The position numbers and the translations under genes were made by a program. 64,000 nucleotides of DNA from Holacanthus passer (taxonomy: Eukaryota; Chordata; Actinopteri; Pomacanthidae), in assembly GCA_025331565.1 (NCBI GenBank), contig JAFREQ010000078.1, positions 806,001-870,000 on the forward strand, in the 5' to 3' direction. How positions within the stretch are numbered: the first letter of the stretch is position 1; each line of letters starts with the position of its first letter. Shown one piece after another: positions 25,970 through 37,187 of this stretch. The notes beneath the pieces were generated by a model. The model did no database searches. It was not told the DNA's origin and saw only the letters and a program-made list of their open reading frames with translations.

Positions 25970-26003
25970 TTTACAAGAAGCAAAAAAACTGTACAAACAG
26001 TAT

Positions 26004-28772
26004 TCAGTCCTCCACACTGGGACGCCAGCAGCAAGAAAAGGAGTCTCTGATTTGACTGAAGAATCTCCGTATCCTCTTCAGCAATTTGTCCTTGCGCCCC
26101 CGGGAGGCTGAGGCTGCATCAGTTTGTTTGTCTCCGTCAGAAGACCTGGCAGCTGGTGCATCTGAATTGAAATCTTCGTCTCCATCAGAAGACACTGGAG
26201 AAGACACTGGATCTTCGTCACAGGAGACAGAAGGTAGTCCACTATCAGGTGAGCAGGCTGCTGGATCTTCACCATAGGAGTGGCTGAATGACCCGGTGGT
26301 GGGACTGTGGTCTTGCTGGACAGCGGCTCCAATTCCATCCAAAGGCCTGGAGGCTGGGGGATCCTTGACGGAAGCAGAGTCCTCCTCTGAGCACACGCTC
26401 ATCATGGTTTGGGCGGCGGTCAGGCTGGATCAAGAATAACAATCAATTAGTAAATCCTTGAATCAATCAGTAAAGCCATCAGACCATACAGCAGCATGTG
26501 ATATCTACAATCACAAACCGGGTCACTTACTAGTCTCTGCTGTCAGGGTTCTCTGACAGGTGGCACATCGTGATGAACGGGTGCTGCAGAGCTTGACGGG
26601 GAGAGATTCTCTGATCCCCGTCAAAATGCAGCAGCCGTTTCAACAGGTCCACAAACGCTTTCCTGTCTTCGTACTCCGCAGCCTCCTCTTTTGGATAGAT
26701 CTGGAAATGGAAACAGATTCAGTTCAGTTGATGCCACCCCTTCCTCTCACAGACAGATAATTAACTGGTACTGATTCAGCCTTTATTCGGACAACACAGC
26801 AGAGAGTACCTACATTAACCAGGTCATCCAGGGAGCCGGTCAGGTAACTCGAGCCGTCGTGCTCTTGTGGCTCCCAGTTGTTGGCAGCTTTGTATTCTTC
26901 CGGCGTCTGTAATCAAATGAAAATGTGTATGAGAAACATAGAGTTCAAATGAAATGATGTGATTAATTCAAACAAAGAAGAACATGGTTACTCTACCATC
27001 AGCCTCCATGCTGGACCATCAGCACGCTCCTCCTTGACGAAAAAGTACTTGGTGTATTTGCCAGCACGGAGCAGGTGGTCCTCCGGCTGACCCAGAATGT
27101 CAACCATGCACTTCATCTGCAGACAAAAACACACAATCACATGAGTTGACGTGTACAAAGTCTCCACTTGGTTGTGGACATTTGTCTGAAGTAGCTGGCT
27201 TACCGTCTGATAGTCGCAGTCGACGGGGAAGAGGTTGTCAGCCAGGAAGAGGGCGGCCAGGACGCAGCCGACTCCCCACACGTCAATAGCTTCAGTGAAG
27301 GGGAGGCCCAGCTCAATTTCTGGAGCCCTGCAAAGGAAAGACGAGCGAAAGATGAGATATGTGCATGCAAGCTTTGAGGACCAAGAGAATAACATGGATG
27401 TTACGAAGAATGAGGCAAGTTCTGCTAGATTAACAGATGAGCTATGCACGATGATCCTACCTGTATCCGAGCGGCTGAAGCTTCATCCCAGGCTGGATTA
27501 TGGAGGCTGGAATGGCGAGGCCGAAGTCAATCAATTTCACCCTAAAGGGCTGGTCCCGCTTGTTGACAAGCATGATGTTGTCTGGCTTGATGTCAGTATG
27601 GAGGACACCAAGACCCTTCAGGGCGTCCAAAGCTACCAACAGCTGCAAGGACAAAAGAAGAAAAGACAAGTTTGAGATTTAGTTTTCCATGTGCTGCTGT
27701 GTAGAGTTTGGGATTTTTTTCATTGATAAGTAGTAGATCTGTAGAAGAACAGATAATTGGTTCCATATTACAATAGTACATACCTGCTTTGCTATTGGCC
27801 TGATTTCATTTAGAAACAGTGGCTCCCAGTCTTGTCCTTCGAGCAGCTGGTACAGACTAATGTCCAGCATTTCAAATGCCAGACACGTCTGTCCCATACA
27901 GTCAAACTGCTCAAAGAACTTCACCGTGTTGCTGCTGTCTGGATTGAGGACACTGATGGTGTTTAACATGGACACCTGGGAAGAAAAGACGAGACAACGG
28001 TTTATAGTGCATACTCTGATGGAGCGTACAGAGTCAAATGAATGTACTGTATGACATCAAATCAAAATGAGTGGAAAAACCTACCTCTCTCTCAGTGTCC
28101 TCCGTGAGGCCAGTTTCCTTCTTCAGGATCTTTATGGCCACTGTCTCCTTTGTGGCCACGTTTTGGCACTTGGCCACTTTGCCGTAGCAGCCTTCACCAA
28201 TGAACTCCAGGATGGAGTAAGAAGAAGAGCTGCTGTGCAGAGTTTGACCTGGCAGCAGCTCAGGTACTGCCAGAGTAACTGTGAGGAGAGACGGTGAACA
28301 TATGTGAACTTTGTGCATTCAGAGGGTCGTTCAGTCAACACAACATGAACAAACACACACTTGAGCCATTAATCATACTCTCGTATTTCAGTGTTTGTCA
28401 TTTTAAGACCATGTGAGGAAGAACAATGTATCAAATGCGGATGATTTTCTGACCTTTTCAATGAATTTATTTAATTAGGAGAACAGATTTGAAGAGAGAT
28501 TTCAGATGGATCAGATTAAAAAAATGTTCAAAACCAACACTGGCCTCCAGTAACAATGACATTTTGGATTCTGAACAGTATTTCCAATAATCATCTTTTC
28601 TTGACATAGAGCTGCTCTGTCCTGTGTTACATTTAAGGACCAGCTTTAGGTTTGTTGGTTGGGAACAAATTGATGTTTTCAAAGACAAAAAAATCAGCAT
28701 CACGTACAGTTTTGTGAACTGAGGTTTCTTACCTGGTGCAGCAGGTTCGTCCGAGCTTGGCCACGAAGACAT
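26004..28772 (-). CDS. HIPK-like Ser/Thr protein kinase, gene A (9 exons, 511 aa)
   Basis: Minus-strand exons: 28733-28772, 28085-28278, 27784-27975, 27461-27642, 27204-27327, 26997-27116, 26814-26906, 26531-26700, 26004-26424. All junctions are GT/AG and the frame is continuous to TGA. Kinase domain about residues 34-368: P-loop GEGCYG (41-46), VAIK Lys63, alphaC Glu78, HTD catalytic loop with Asp159, DFG 181-183, APE 204-206. FEMLDISLYQLL, RAPEIELGLPFTEAIDVWGVGC and HPFITMCHL match homeodomain-interacting protein kinases. Unlike classical HIPKs (about 1,200 aa) it has almost no N-terminal extension and only a 140-residue tail. The tail is acidic and Ser/Asp-rich, then basic (about 480-511, KLLKRIRRFFSQIRDSF) ending Cys503-Cys504-Trp. 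The activation-loop YLQSRYYR is replaced by KLQPLGYR, so the autophosphorylated Tyr is absent. All catalytic residues are present, so activity is plausible. Substrates are unknown. Confidence 0.93.
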
Positions 28773-28930
28773 TTTCAGTCCGATGTCTCGGTTTAGTGGT
28801 TTTGCTTGAGAAAGAACAAGCTACAATCCTGTAAACGTACGCCTGTCTTTGACAAAAAACTCCTCTCACAAATGTGTGTTTAACTCGCAGAAACTGTTGA
28901 AGAAATGATCAACTCCACCAAACATCTCTT

Positions 28931-28936
28931 CTTATA
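28931..28936 (-). promoter_or_regulatory. TATA-like element of HIPK-like gene A
   Basis: CTTATA on plus reads TATAAG on minus, about 160 bp upstream of the ATG, the only TATA-like word in the near upstream region. The same element stands at 35040-35045 in copy B, so the duplication carried the promoter with the gene. Confidence 0.35.
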
Positions 28937-31900
28937 CTCTTCGCCCCTGACAACGTTCCATTTAGAACTCATGTGCTCGGCTCTGTCGCTTTCTGGAACT
29001 CAGATTAAAGCCGTTTTTTTTCAAACAGCTTTTAAAATGGAAACCATGATAACAGACCCAACAAGTTTTTTTTTTTGTTTTCTTTTGGTCTTGGTGCACT
29101 CAAAACAATAATTTGATGAATTGAATCCAGTTATGTCAACCACCAAAATGAGTTGTGTTAGATATCATTTAATATTGAGATGCCAATAAGTACCCAAATG
29201 ACTCTGTTAGGCAACTCCAACATTATCTGGTCAACTTGGATTTAATTTGTGGTCTGTGGAGATTTAGACTGCTGTTAACCAACTGACCGTAAATGAAGAA
29301 CGAGGAACGATTTTTGAGAATATTCTCAGTTTAAATCCATTTAAATTCATCAAGAGAAACTTTCCGTAACTATTGTGGATTGTTCTTCAAGTAACACTGT
29401 CATAATGAAGATGGCAAACGCTACTTGAGTATGTGTGTGTGTGTGTGTGTATGTGCTTTTGTCTCTGGAGGAAAAATGTAGCAGGTAACCACAGTAGAAT
29501 AGCAAGAATTCAATTCCTCCAGTTGTAAATATACACATAATATTCAGTTATTCAAACCATCTTTGGAAGTGGCTCTATGAAGTCATGTTAAACTCAGTGT
29601 TAATTACTACACTGTGCGTACAACCTCCATATTATACAACTGCAATAATGGATGCAAGCAGGAATTATGAATGTGTATAACACCTGAGTCTCTTAAATAA
29701 CTGTGAAGCATTTTTTCATGTAACTTCTTTGTTGAATAATCTATTTTCAAAGGAAAACCAGCTGAACTGATGGCTGGAACAACGGTTAAATTTAATTTGA
29801 TTGACTGAAAAAACAGATCATTTGATTTGCAGTGATCGGTGTCAGGACTGCAAATCAAAGAAAACTAAAACTAAATTATAATATATCCGGTTTCTTATAG
29901 TTAATATTTTGACAGCTTCTAGTCTTTCTGGTTGTTTTGGTTTGCTGCTCTCGATAAATAGTTTTTATATTCTTGCTAAAAAATATCTTTGTAAATTCAT
30001 ATCTCACAATATGTCATCAGGTTGTTTATACATGTACAGTATACACAAGGAAATCCGGCCTTCAAACACTGACGCTGGCTGAAATAATGGCAATGCAGCA
30101 ATTCAAAATGTAGACAGGAAATAAAGAAAAGATCAACTTCCATGAGTGGAAAGCTGATATTTTCTATTTGTTAAATGGTTGTTATTTTATGATAAGTGAA
30201 AATGTACCATGGGTGATATTTTGGTGACCTGTGTAGGTTAATTGGCCAAATCTCTCCCCCAATCATAGTTTAACCACCATAACTAGATATGATGGTCCTG
30301 TTAAGCTTTGGACTTCTCCACATGTTGAGGGTTTACACAGGGTTGTAATAAAAGCACTACAATCATTTCCAAAAGCCGAAAATAAGAGCAAAAGATAGCG
30401 TTCAATTTCTCAAACTCATTGGGTTTTTTTGTCGTCCTCAAACTTTTTCCTATGCAAGTGAAAGATACTGTTTGAAAATTGGAACAGTCAAGCAACAGTT
30501 TAACCTAATTGTTGGTTTTTGTCCAAGTATATTTTTTAAAATAGTGTTTAGAAAGAGTGACTTTTTACCATGAAAGAAATAGTCAGCCAAAGATGCTGCT
30601 TTCAACCAACATATACACTTAGTGTAATTTAGCCAGCTAGTTAAGGGTGAGACATAGTTATCATTTCAGCCAACTTTGTCAAATGCTGATGCTAAATGAG
30701 AAACCTGCTTTTTTCTATTTCTGTCTGAAATCAAGGACCCATTGATTTTGGGATGGGATGGGAAATTTTGTTGGTAAATGTTCAAGGTGGCTTGAAGTTC
30801 TTCTTGAGGACTTAAAGAATAAAGTATGGCGTCAAGGCGTCACTCTATTGTGTTGCGATTGGTGGGTCTATTTATATTTTGCAATGAAAATTTGAAACAC
30901 AAATCTAAGAAACTGTAAGATATTGTAACGATAGTAATTAAAGTAAAAATGAATGGTGGAGACAAATGGTGAATGAACCCTTTTCTTCTTCTTTTCTTCT
31001 TTTTCAACCCTCGACCCACCCGTGTACCAAATGACATTTGTGGTTTCCCTACAATTATGCACCCATTTGATGACGACTGACAACTAATTGTGTGTGTTTG
31101 GTTTTGTGCGTGTGTGTGAGTGTGAGAGAGAGAGAAAAAACATTGAGACTTGTTTGTAATTGTAATGACAATTTCAGTTGAGTTGAATCTGAATCATGGT
31201 TGTTTGTTAGCACGAATATGATGCTATAGAAATGGAATGCCAGGATCAGACATCACACTCTTTGTGGCGTTTCATCCCAAAAGTGCAAAAAGCATCAAAC
31301 CTCTTGAAGTATGTAGCTCTGGTCTTACTTAGTTGTGTGTGTGGCTAATGGTCCATCCATTCCTAAAGCTCTTGACATAGGCTTAGAGGAACAAAGTGCG
31401 CAGCCTAAATCTTTGATCAATTGCTCAGACTTGCAGGTTGTTAAATTTATCTCTTACGTGAAATCAATCATATTCATTTTTTCCAGTCATCCTCTGTGAA
31501 ACGCTGGTATTTGTATTTATTTGTTTCCCCTCCTGAGGTTTAGAAAGTGCAGCTCATCCTCTGAGGCCACTACAAGACAGCCTTCTTTTAACAGGACTAT
31601 TGCTGAGTCTTATGTTCTTTATTGAGCAAATTCTATCTGTGATGAAGCTGATTTTCTATCTCTCAGAGAACTAAGCTTCATGTATTGATGATGTGGCCAC
31701 TTTTGTTCTGACTAGTAGAGTTTGTGCAAAGCGTTTTGGACTTCCCTGCACTGAGACGATGTGACACTGAGAAAGTCCACCTTTGCTTAGATGAACAATT
31801 TGACTTAATTATCACTTTCCATTCTCGCAGTGCTACTCACTAAGCAGTGATCTGCTGGAAACATGAGGCACAGCCAGATTTATAACAGGTGAACACTGAC

Positions 31901-31987
31901 TGCAACCAACCAATATTCAGAAGAGTGTGAATTATTTCATAATTTAATGAATTAAATAAATTGAATTAATGTCATTTAATTATTTCA

Positions 31988-32045
31988 TGAAGGTTAATCT
32001 TATCTTATCTTATCTTATCTTATTTTATCTTATCTTATCTTATCT
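31988..32045. repeat. (TTATC)n microsatellite behind HIPK-like gene B
   Basis: Same pentanucleotide run as in copy A, starting TTAATC instead of TTTATC. Confidence 0.95.
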
Positions 32046-32085
32046 TAAATGAATGAAGAACTTTAACTTTTGCTTTTTTTGAACA

Positions 32086-32091
32086 TTTATT
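32086..32091 (-). terminator. Poly(A) signal of HIPK-like gene B
   Basis: AATAAA on the minus strand, 35 bp past the stop codon, as in copy A. Confidence 0.6.
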
Positions 32092-32125
32092 TTTACAAGA
32101 AGCAAAAAAACTGTACAAACAGTAT

Positions 32126-34881
32126 TCAGTCCTCCACACTGGGACGCCAGCAGCAAGTAAAGGAGTCTCTGATTTGACTGAAGAATCTCCGTATCCTCTT
32201 CAGCAATTTGTCCTTGCGCCCCCGGGAGGCTGAGACTGCATCAGTTTGTTTGTCTCCGTCAGAAGACCTGGCAGCTGGTGCATCTGAATTGAAATCTTCG
32301 TCTCCATCAGAAGACACTGGATCTTCGTCACAGGAGACAGAAGGTAGTCCACTATCAGGTGAGCAGGCTGCTGGATCTTCACCATAGGAGTGGCTGAATG
32401 ACCCGGTGGTGGGACTGTGGTCTTGCTGGACAGCGGCTCCAATTCCATCCAAAGGCCTGGAGGCTGGGGGATCCTTGACGGAAGCAGAGTCCTCCTCTGA
32501 GCACACGCTCATCATGGTTTGGGCGGCGGTCAGGCTGGATCAAGAATAACAATCAATTAGTAAATCCTTGAATCAATCAGTAAAGCCATCAGACCATACA
32601 GCAGCATGTGATATCTACAATCACGAACAGGGTCACTTACTAGTCTCTGCTGTCAGGGTTCTCTGACAGGTGGCACATCGTGATGAACGGGTGCTGCAGA
32701 GCTTGACGGGGAGAGATTCTCTGATCCCCGTCAAAATGCAGCAGCCGTTTCAACAGGTCCACAAACGCTTTCCTGTCTTCGTACTCCGCAGCCTCCTCTT
32801 TTGGATAGATCTGGAAATGGAAACAGATTCAGTTCAGTTGATGCAGCCCCTTCCTCTCACAGACAGACAATTAACTGGTACTGATTCAGCCTTTATTCGG
32901 ACAACACAGCAGAGAGTACCTACATTAACCAGGTCATCCAGGGAGCCGGTCAGGTAACTCGAGCCGTCGTGCTCTTGTGGCTCCCAGTTGTTGGCAGCTT
33001 TGTATTCTTCCGGCGTCTGTAATCAAATGAAAATGTGTATGAGAAACATAGAGTTCAAATGAAATGATGTGATTAATTCAAACAAAGAAGAACATGGTTA
33101 CTCTACCATCAGCCTCCATGCTGGACCATCAGCACGCTCCTCCTTGATGAAAAAGTACTTGGTGTATTTGCCAGCACGGAGCAGGTGGTCCTCCGGCTGA
33201 CCCAGAATGTCAACCATGCACTTCATCTGCAGACAAAAACACACAATCACATGAGTTGACGTGTACAAAGTCTCCACTTGGTTGTGGATATTTGTCTAAA
33301 GTAGCTGGCTTACCGTCTGATAGTCGCAGTCGACGGGGAAGAGGTTGTCAGCCAGGAAGAGGGCGGCCAGGACGCAGCCGACTCCCCACACGTCAATAGC
33401 TTCAGTGAAGGGGAGGCCCAGCTCAATTTCTGGAGCCCTGCAAAGGAAAGACGAGCGAAAGATGAGATATGTGCATGCAAGCTTTGAGGACCAAGAGAAT
33501 AACGTGGATGTTACGAAGAATGAGGCAAGTTCTGCTAGATTAACAGATGAGCTATGCACGATGATCCTACCTGTATCCGAGCGGCTGAAGCTTCATCCCA
33601 GGCTGGATTATGGAGGCTGGAATGGCGAGGCCGAAGTCAATCAATTTCACCCTAAAGGGCTGGTCCCGCTTGTTGACAAGCATGATGTTGTCTGGCTTGA
33701 TGTCAGTATGGAGGACACCAAGACCCTTCAGGGCGTCCAAAGCTACCAACAGCTGCAAGGACAAAAGAAGAAAAGACAAGTTTGAGATTTAGTTTTCCAT
33801 GTGCTGCTGTGTAGAGTTTGGGATTTTTTCATTGATAAGTAGTAGATCTGTAGAAGAACAGATAATTGGTTCCATATTACAATAGTACATACCTGCTTTG
33901 CTATTGGCCTGATTTCATTTAGAAACAGTGGCTCCCAGTCTTGTCCTTCGAGCAGCTGGTACAGACTAATGTCCAGCATTTCAAATGCCAGACACGTCTG
34001 TCCCATACAGTCGAACTGCTCAAAGAACTTCACCGTGTTGCTGCTGTCTGGATTGAGGACACTGATGGTGTTTAACATGGACACCTGGGAAGAAAAGACG
34101 AGACAACGGTTTATAGTGCATACTCTGACGGAGCATACAGAGTCAAATGAATGTACTGTATGACATCAAATCAAAATGAGTGGAAAAACCTACCTCTCTC
34201 TCAGTGTCCTCCATGAGGCCAGTTTCCTTCTTCAGGATCTTTATGGCCACTGTCTCCTTTGTGGCCAGGTTTTGGCACTTGGCCACTTTGCCGTAGCAGC
34301 CTTCACCAATGAACTCCAGGATGGAGTAAGAAGAAGAGCTGCTGTGCAGAGTTTGACCTGGCAGCAGCTCAGGTACTGCCAGAGTAACTGTGAGGAGAGA
34401 CGGTGAACATATGTGAACTTTGTGCATTCAGAGGGTCGTTCAGTCAACACAACATGAACAAACACACACTTGAGCCATTAATCATACTCTCGTATTTCAG
34501 TGTTTGTCATTTTAAGACCATGTGAGGAAGAACAATGTATCAAATGGGGATGATTTTCTGACCTTTTCAATGAATTTATTTAATTAGGAGAACAGATTTG
34601 AACAGAGATTTCAGATGGATCAGATTAAAAAAATGTTCAAAACCAACACTGGCCTCCAGTAACAATGACATTTTGGATTCTGAACAGTATTTACAATAAT
34701 CATCTTTTCTTGACATAGAGCTGCTCTGTCCTGTGTTACATTTAAGGACCAGCTTTAGGTTTGTTGTTTGGGAACAAATTGATGTTTTCAAAGACAAAAA
34801 AATCAGCATCACGTACAGTTTTGTGAACTGAGGTTTCTTACCTGGTGCAGCAGGTTCGTCCGAGCTTGGCCACGAAGACAT
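32126..34881 (-). CDS. HIPK-like Ser/Thr protein kinase, gene B (9 exons, 507 aa)
   Basis: Exons: 34842-34881, 34194-34387, 33893-34084, 33571-33752, 33314-33437, 33107-33226, 32924-33016, 32641-32810, 32126-32534. Every splice site and exon length equals gene A except the last exon, which is 12 bp shorter. It reads EDPVSSDGDE where A reads EDPVSSPVSSDGDE, a tandem 12-bp unit. Coding differences from A are Val54Leu and Thr72Met in the N-lobe, one silent change in exon 3, a Val-to-Ile in FFVKEERA (exon 6), and Ala-to-Val and Ser-to-Thr in the tail. Exons 1, 4, 5, 7 and 8 are identical. Catalytic Lys, HTD, DFG and APE are intact and the activation-loop Tyr is absent as in A. Nothing marks either copy as a pseudogene, so both are probably functional recent paralogs. 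Confidence 0.93.
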
Positions 34882-35039
34882 TTTCAGTCCGATGTCTCGG
34901 TTTAGTGGTTTTGCTTGAGAAAGAACAAGCTACAATCCTGTAAACGTACGCCTGTCTTTGACAAAAAACTCCTCTCACAAATGTGTGTTTAACTCGCAGA
35001 AACTGTTGAAGAAATGATCAACTCCACCAAACATCTCTT

Positions 35040-35045
35040 CTTATA
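35040..35045 (-). promoter_or_regulatory. TATA-like element of HIPK-like gene B
   Basis: TATAAG on the minus strand about 160 bp before the ATG, identical in position to gene A. Confidence 0.35.
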
Positions 35046-35531
35046 CTCTTCGCCCCTGACAACGTTCCATTTAGAACTCATGTGCTCGGCTCTGTCGCTT
35101 TCTGGAACTCAGATTAAAGCCGTTTTTTTTCAAACAGCTTTTAAAATGGAAACCATGATAACAGACCCAACAAGTGTTTTTTTTTTGTTTTCTTTTGGTC
35201 TTGGTGCACTCAAAACAATAATTTGATGAATTGAATCCAGTTATGTCAACCACCAAAATGAGTTGTGTTAGATATCATTTAATATTGAGATGCCAATAAG
35301 TACCCAAATGACTCTGTTAGGCAACTCCAACATTATCTGGTCAACTTGGATTTAATTTGTGGTCTGTGGAGATTTAGACTGCTGTTAACCAACTGACCGG
35401 GAACGAGGAACGATTTTTGAGAATATTCTCAGTTTAAATCCATTTAAATTCATCAAGAGAAACTTTCCGTAACTATTGTGGATTGTTCTTCAAGTAACAC
35501 TGTCACAATGAAGATGGCAAACGCTACTTGA

Positions 35532-35563
<32 letters not shown>

Positions 35564-37187
35564 TTATGTCTCTGGAGGAAAAATGTAGCAGGTAACCACA
35601 GTAGAATAGCAAGAATTCAATTCCTCCAGTTGTAAATATACACATAATATTCAGTTATTCAAACCATCTTTGGAAGTGGCTCTATGAAGTCATGTTAAAC
35701 TCAGTGTTAATTACTACACTGTGCGTACAACCTCCATATTATACAACTGCAATAATGGATGCAAGCAGGAAGTATGAATGTGTATAACACCTGAGTCTCT
35801 TAAATAACTGTGAAGCATTTTTTCATGTAATTTCTTTGTTGAATAGTCTATTTTCAAAGGAAAAACGGCTGAACCGATGGCTGGAACAACGGTTAAATTT
35901 AATTTGATTGACTGGAAAAACAGATCATTTGATTTGCAGTGATCGGTGTCAGGACTGCAAATCAAAGAAAACCATCATATTCTCAGTGTGTTGGCAGAAG
36001 GCTGATAAAAGAAATCACACAATCAAATCATCAGTATAACCCTTCATTTCACTCTTCACTGGAGACTGCTATTGTCTTCCATCATTGCCAGAACGCTCAC
36101 TTTGTTATTACATGGATGTGGCACAACATCAACCGGACGTTGTCACGTTGGTGTTTTATGCATGTTTCATTTAACTGGTTGCGTTAATGTAGCTAGAGAC
36201 AAGTGTTTTGTTCTTTTAAATGACAAAGGAAATGGGGTTGGAGTCAGCACAAAGCACAAAGCTTTTATTATAGTTTGGGGATTACTAAATTATAATATAT
36301 CCGGTTTCTTATAGTTAATATTTTGACAGCTTCTAGTCTTTCTGGTTGTTTTGGTTTGCTGCTCTCGATAAATAGTTTTTATATTCTTGCTAAAAAATAT
36401 CTCTGTAAATTCATATCTCACAATATGTCATCAGGTTGTTTATACATGTACAGTATACACAAGGAAATCCGGCCTTCAAACACTGATGGTGGCTGAAATA
36501 ATGGCAATGCAGCAATTCAAAATGGAGACAGGAAATAAAGAAAAGATCAACTTCCATGACTGGAAAACTGATATTTTCTATTTGTTAAATGGTTGTTATT
36601 TTATGATAAGTGAAAATGTACCATGGCAATATTTTGGTGACCTGTGTAGGTTAATTGGCCAAATCTCTCCCCCAATCATAGTTTAACCACCATAACTAGA
36701 TATGATGGTCCTGTTAAGCTTTGGACTTCTCCACATGTTGAGGGTTTACACAGGGTTGTAATAAAAGCACTACAATCATTTCCAAAAGCCAAAAACAAGA
36801 GCAAAAGATAGCATTCAATTTCTCAAACTCATTGGCTTTTGTGTCATCCTCAAACTTTTTCCTATGTAAGTGAGAGATACTGTTTGAAAATTGGAACAGT
36901 CAAGTGACAATTTAACCTAATTGTTGTTTTTGTTTATATTTTTTAAAAATCGTGTTTAGAAAGAGTGACTTTTTACCATGAAAGAAATAGTCAGCCAAAG
37001 ATGCTGCTTTCAACCAACATATACAGTTAGTGTAATTTAGCCAGCTAGTTAAGGGTGAGACATAATTATCATTTCAGCCAACTTTGTCAAATGCTGATGC
37101 TAAATGAGAAACCTGCTTTTTTCTATTTCTGTCTGAAATCAAGGACCCATTGATTTTGGGATGGGATGGGGAATTTTGTTGGTAAAT

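Larger units (their letters stand above)
24969..30779. repeat. Tandem duplication, copy A (contains HIPK-like gene A)
   Basis: From AAGGTGACTTGAAGTTC at 24969 to TTGGTAAAT at 30779 the sequence is repeated, nearly base for base, from 30784 to 37187. Copy A carries an ATTCTTTT-slippage patch near its start (about 24990-25030). Relative to copy B it lacks about 330 bp at the (GT)n near 25203-25217 and about 315 bp near 29863. The duplicated block includes the whole kinase gene, its upstream DNA and its 3' flank. Confidence 0.95.
30784..37187. repeat. Tandem duplication, copy B (contains HIPK-like gene B)
   Basis: Head-to-tail repeat of copy A, separated from it by only GTTC. It is longer because of two segments absent from copy A. 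One, at about 30985-31330, is bounded by GT-rich sequence. The other, at about 35972-36286, ends GGGGATTACTAAATT. Neither shows target duplications, so deletion from copy A is as likely as insertion in B. After 37187 the similarity stops abruptly at CTGTCCCAG. Confidence 0.95.

Noticed and set aside
27235..27675. 146-codon plus-strand open frame opposite kinase exons 4-5, also present at 33345-33785
   Set aside because: Antisense to conserved kinase codons. Its presence in both copies follows from the recent duplication, and the product shows no known motif.
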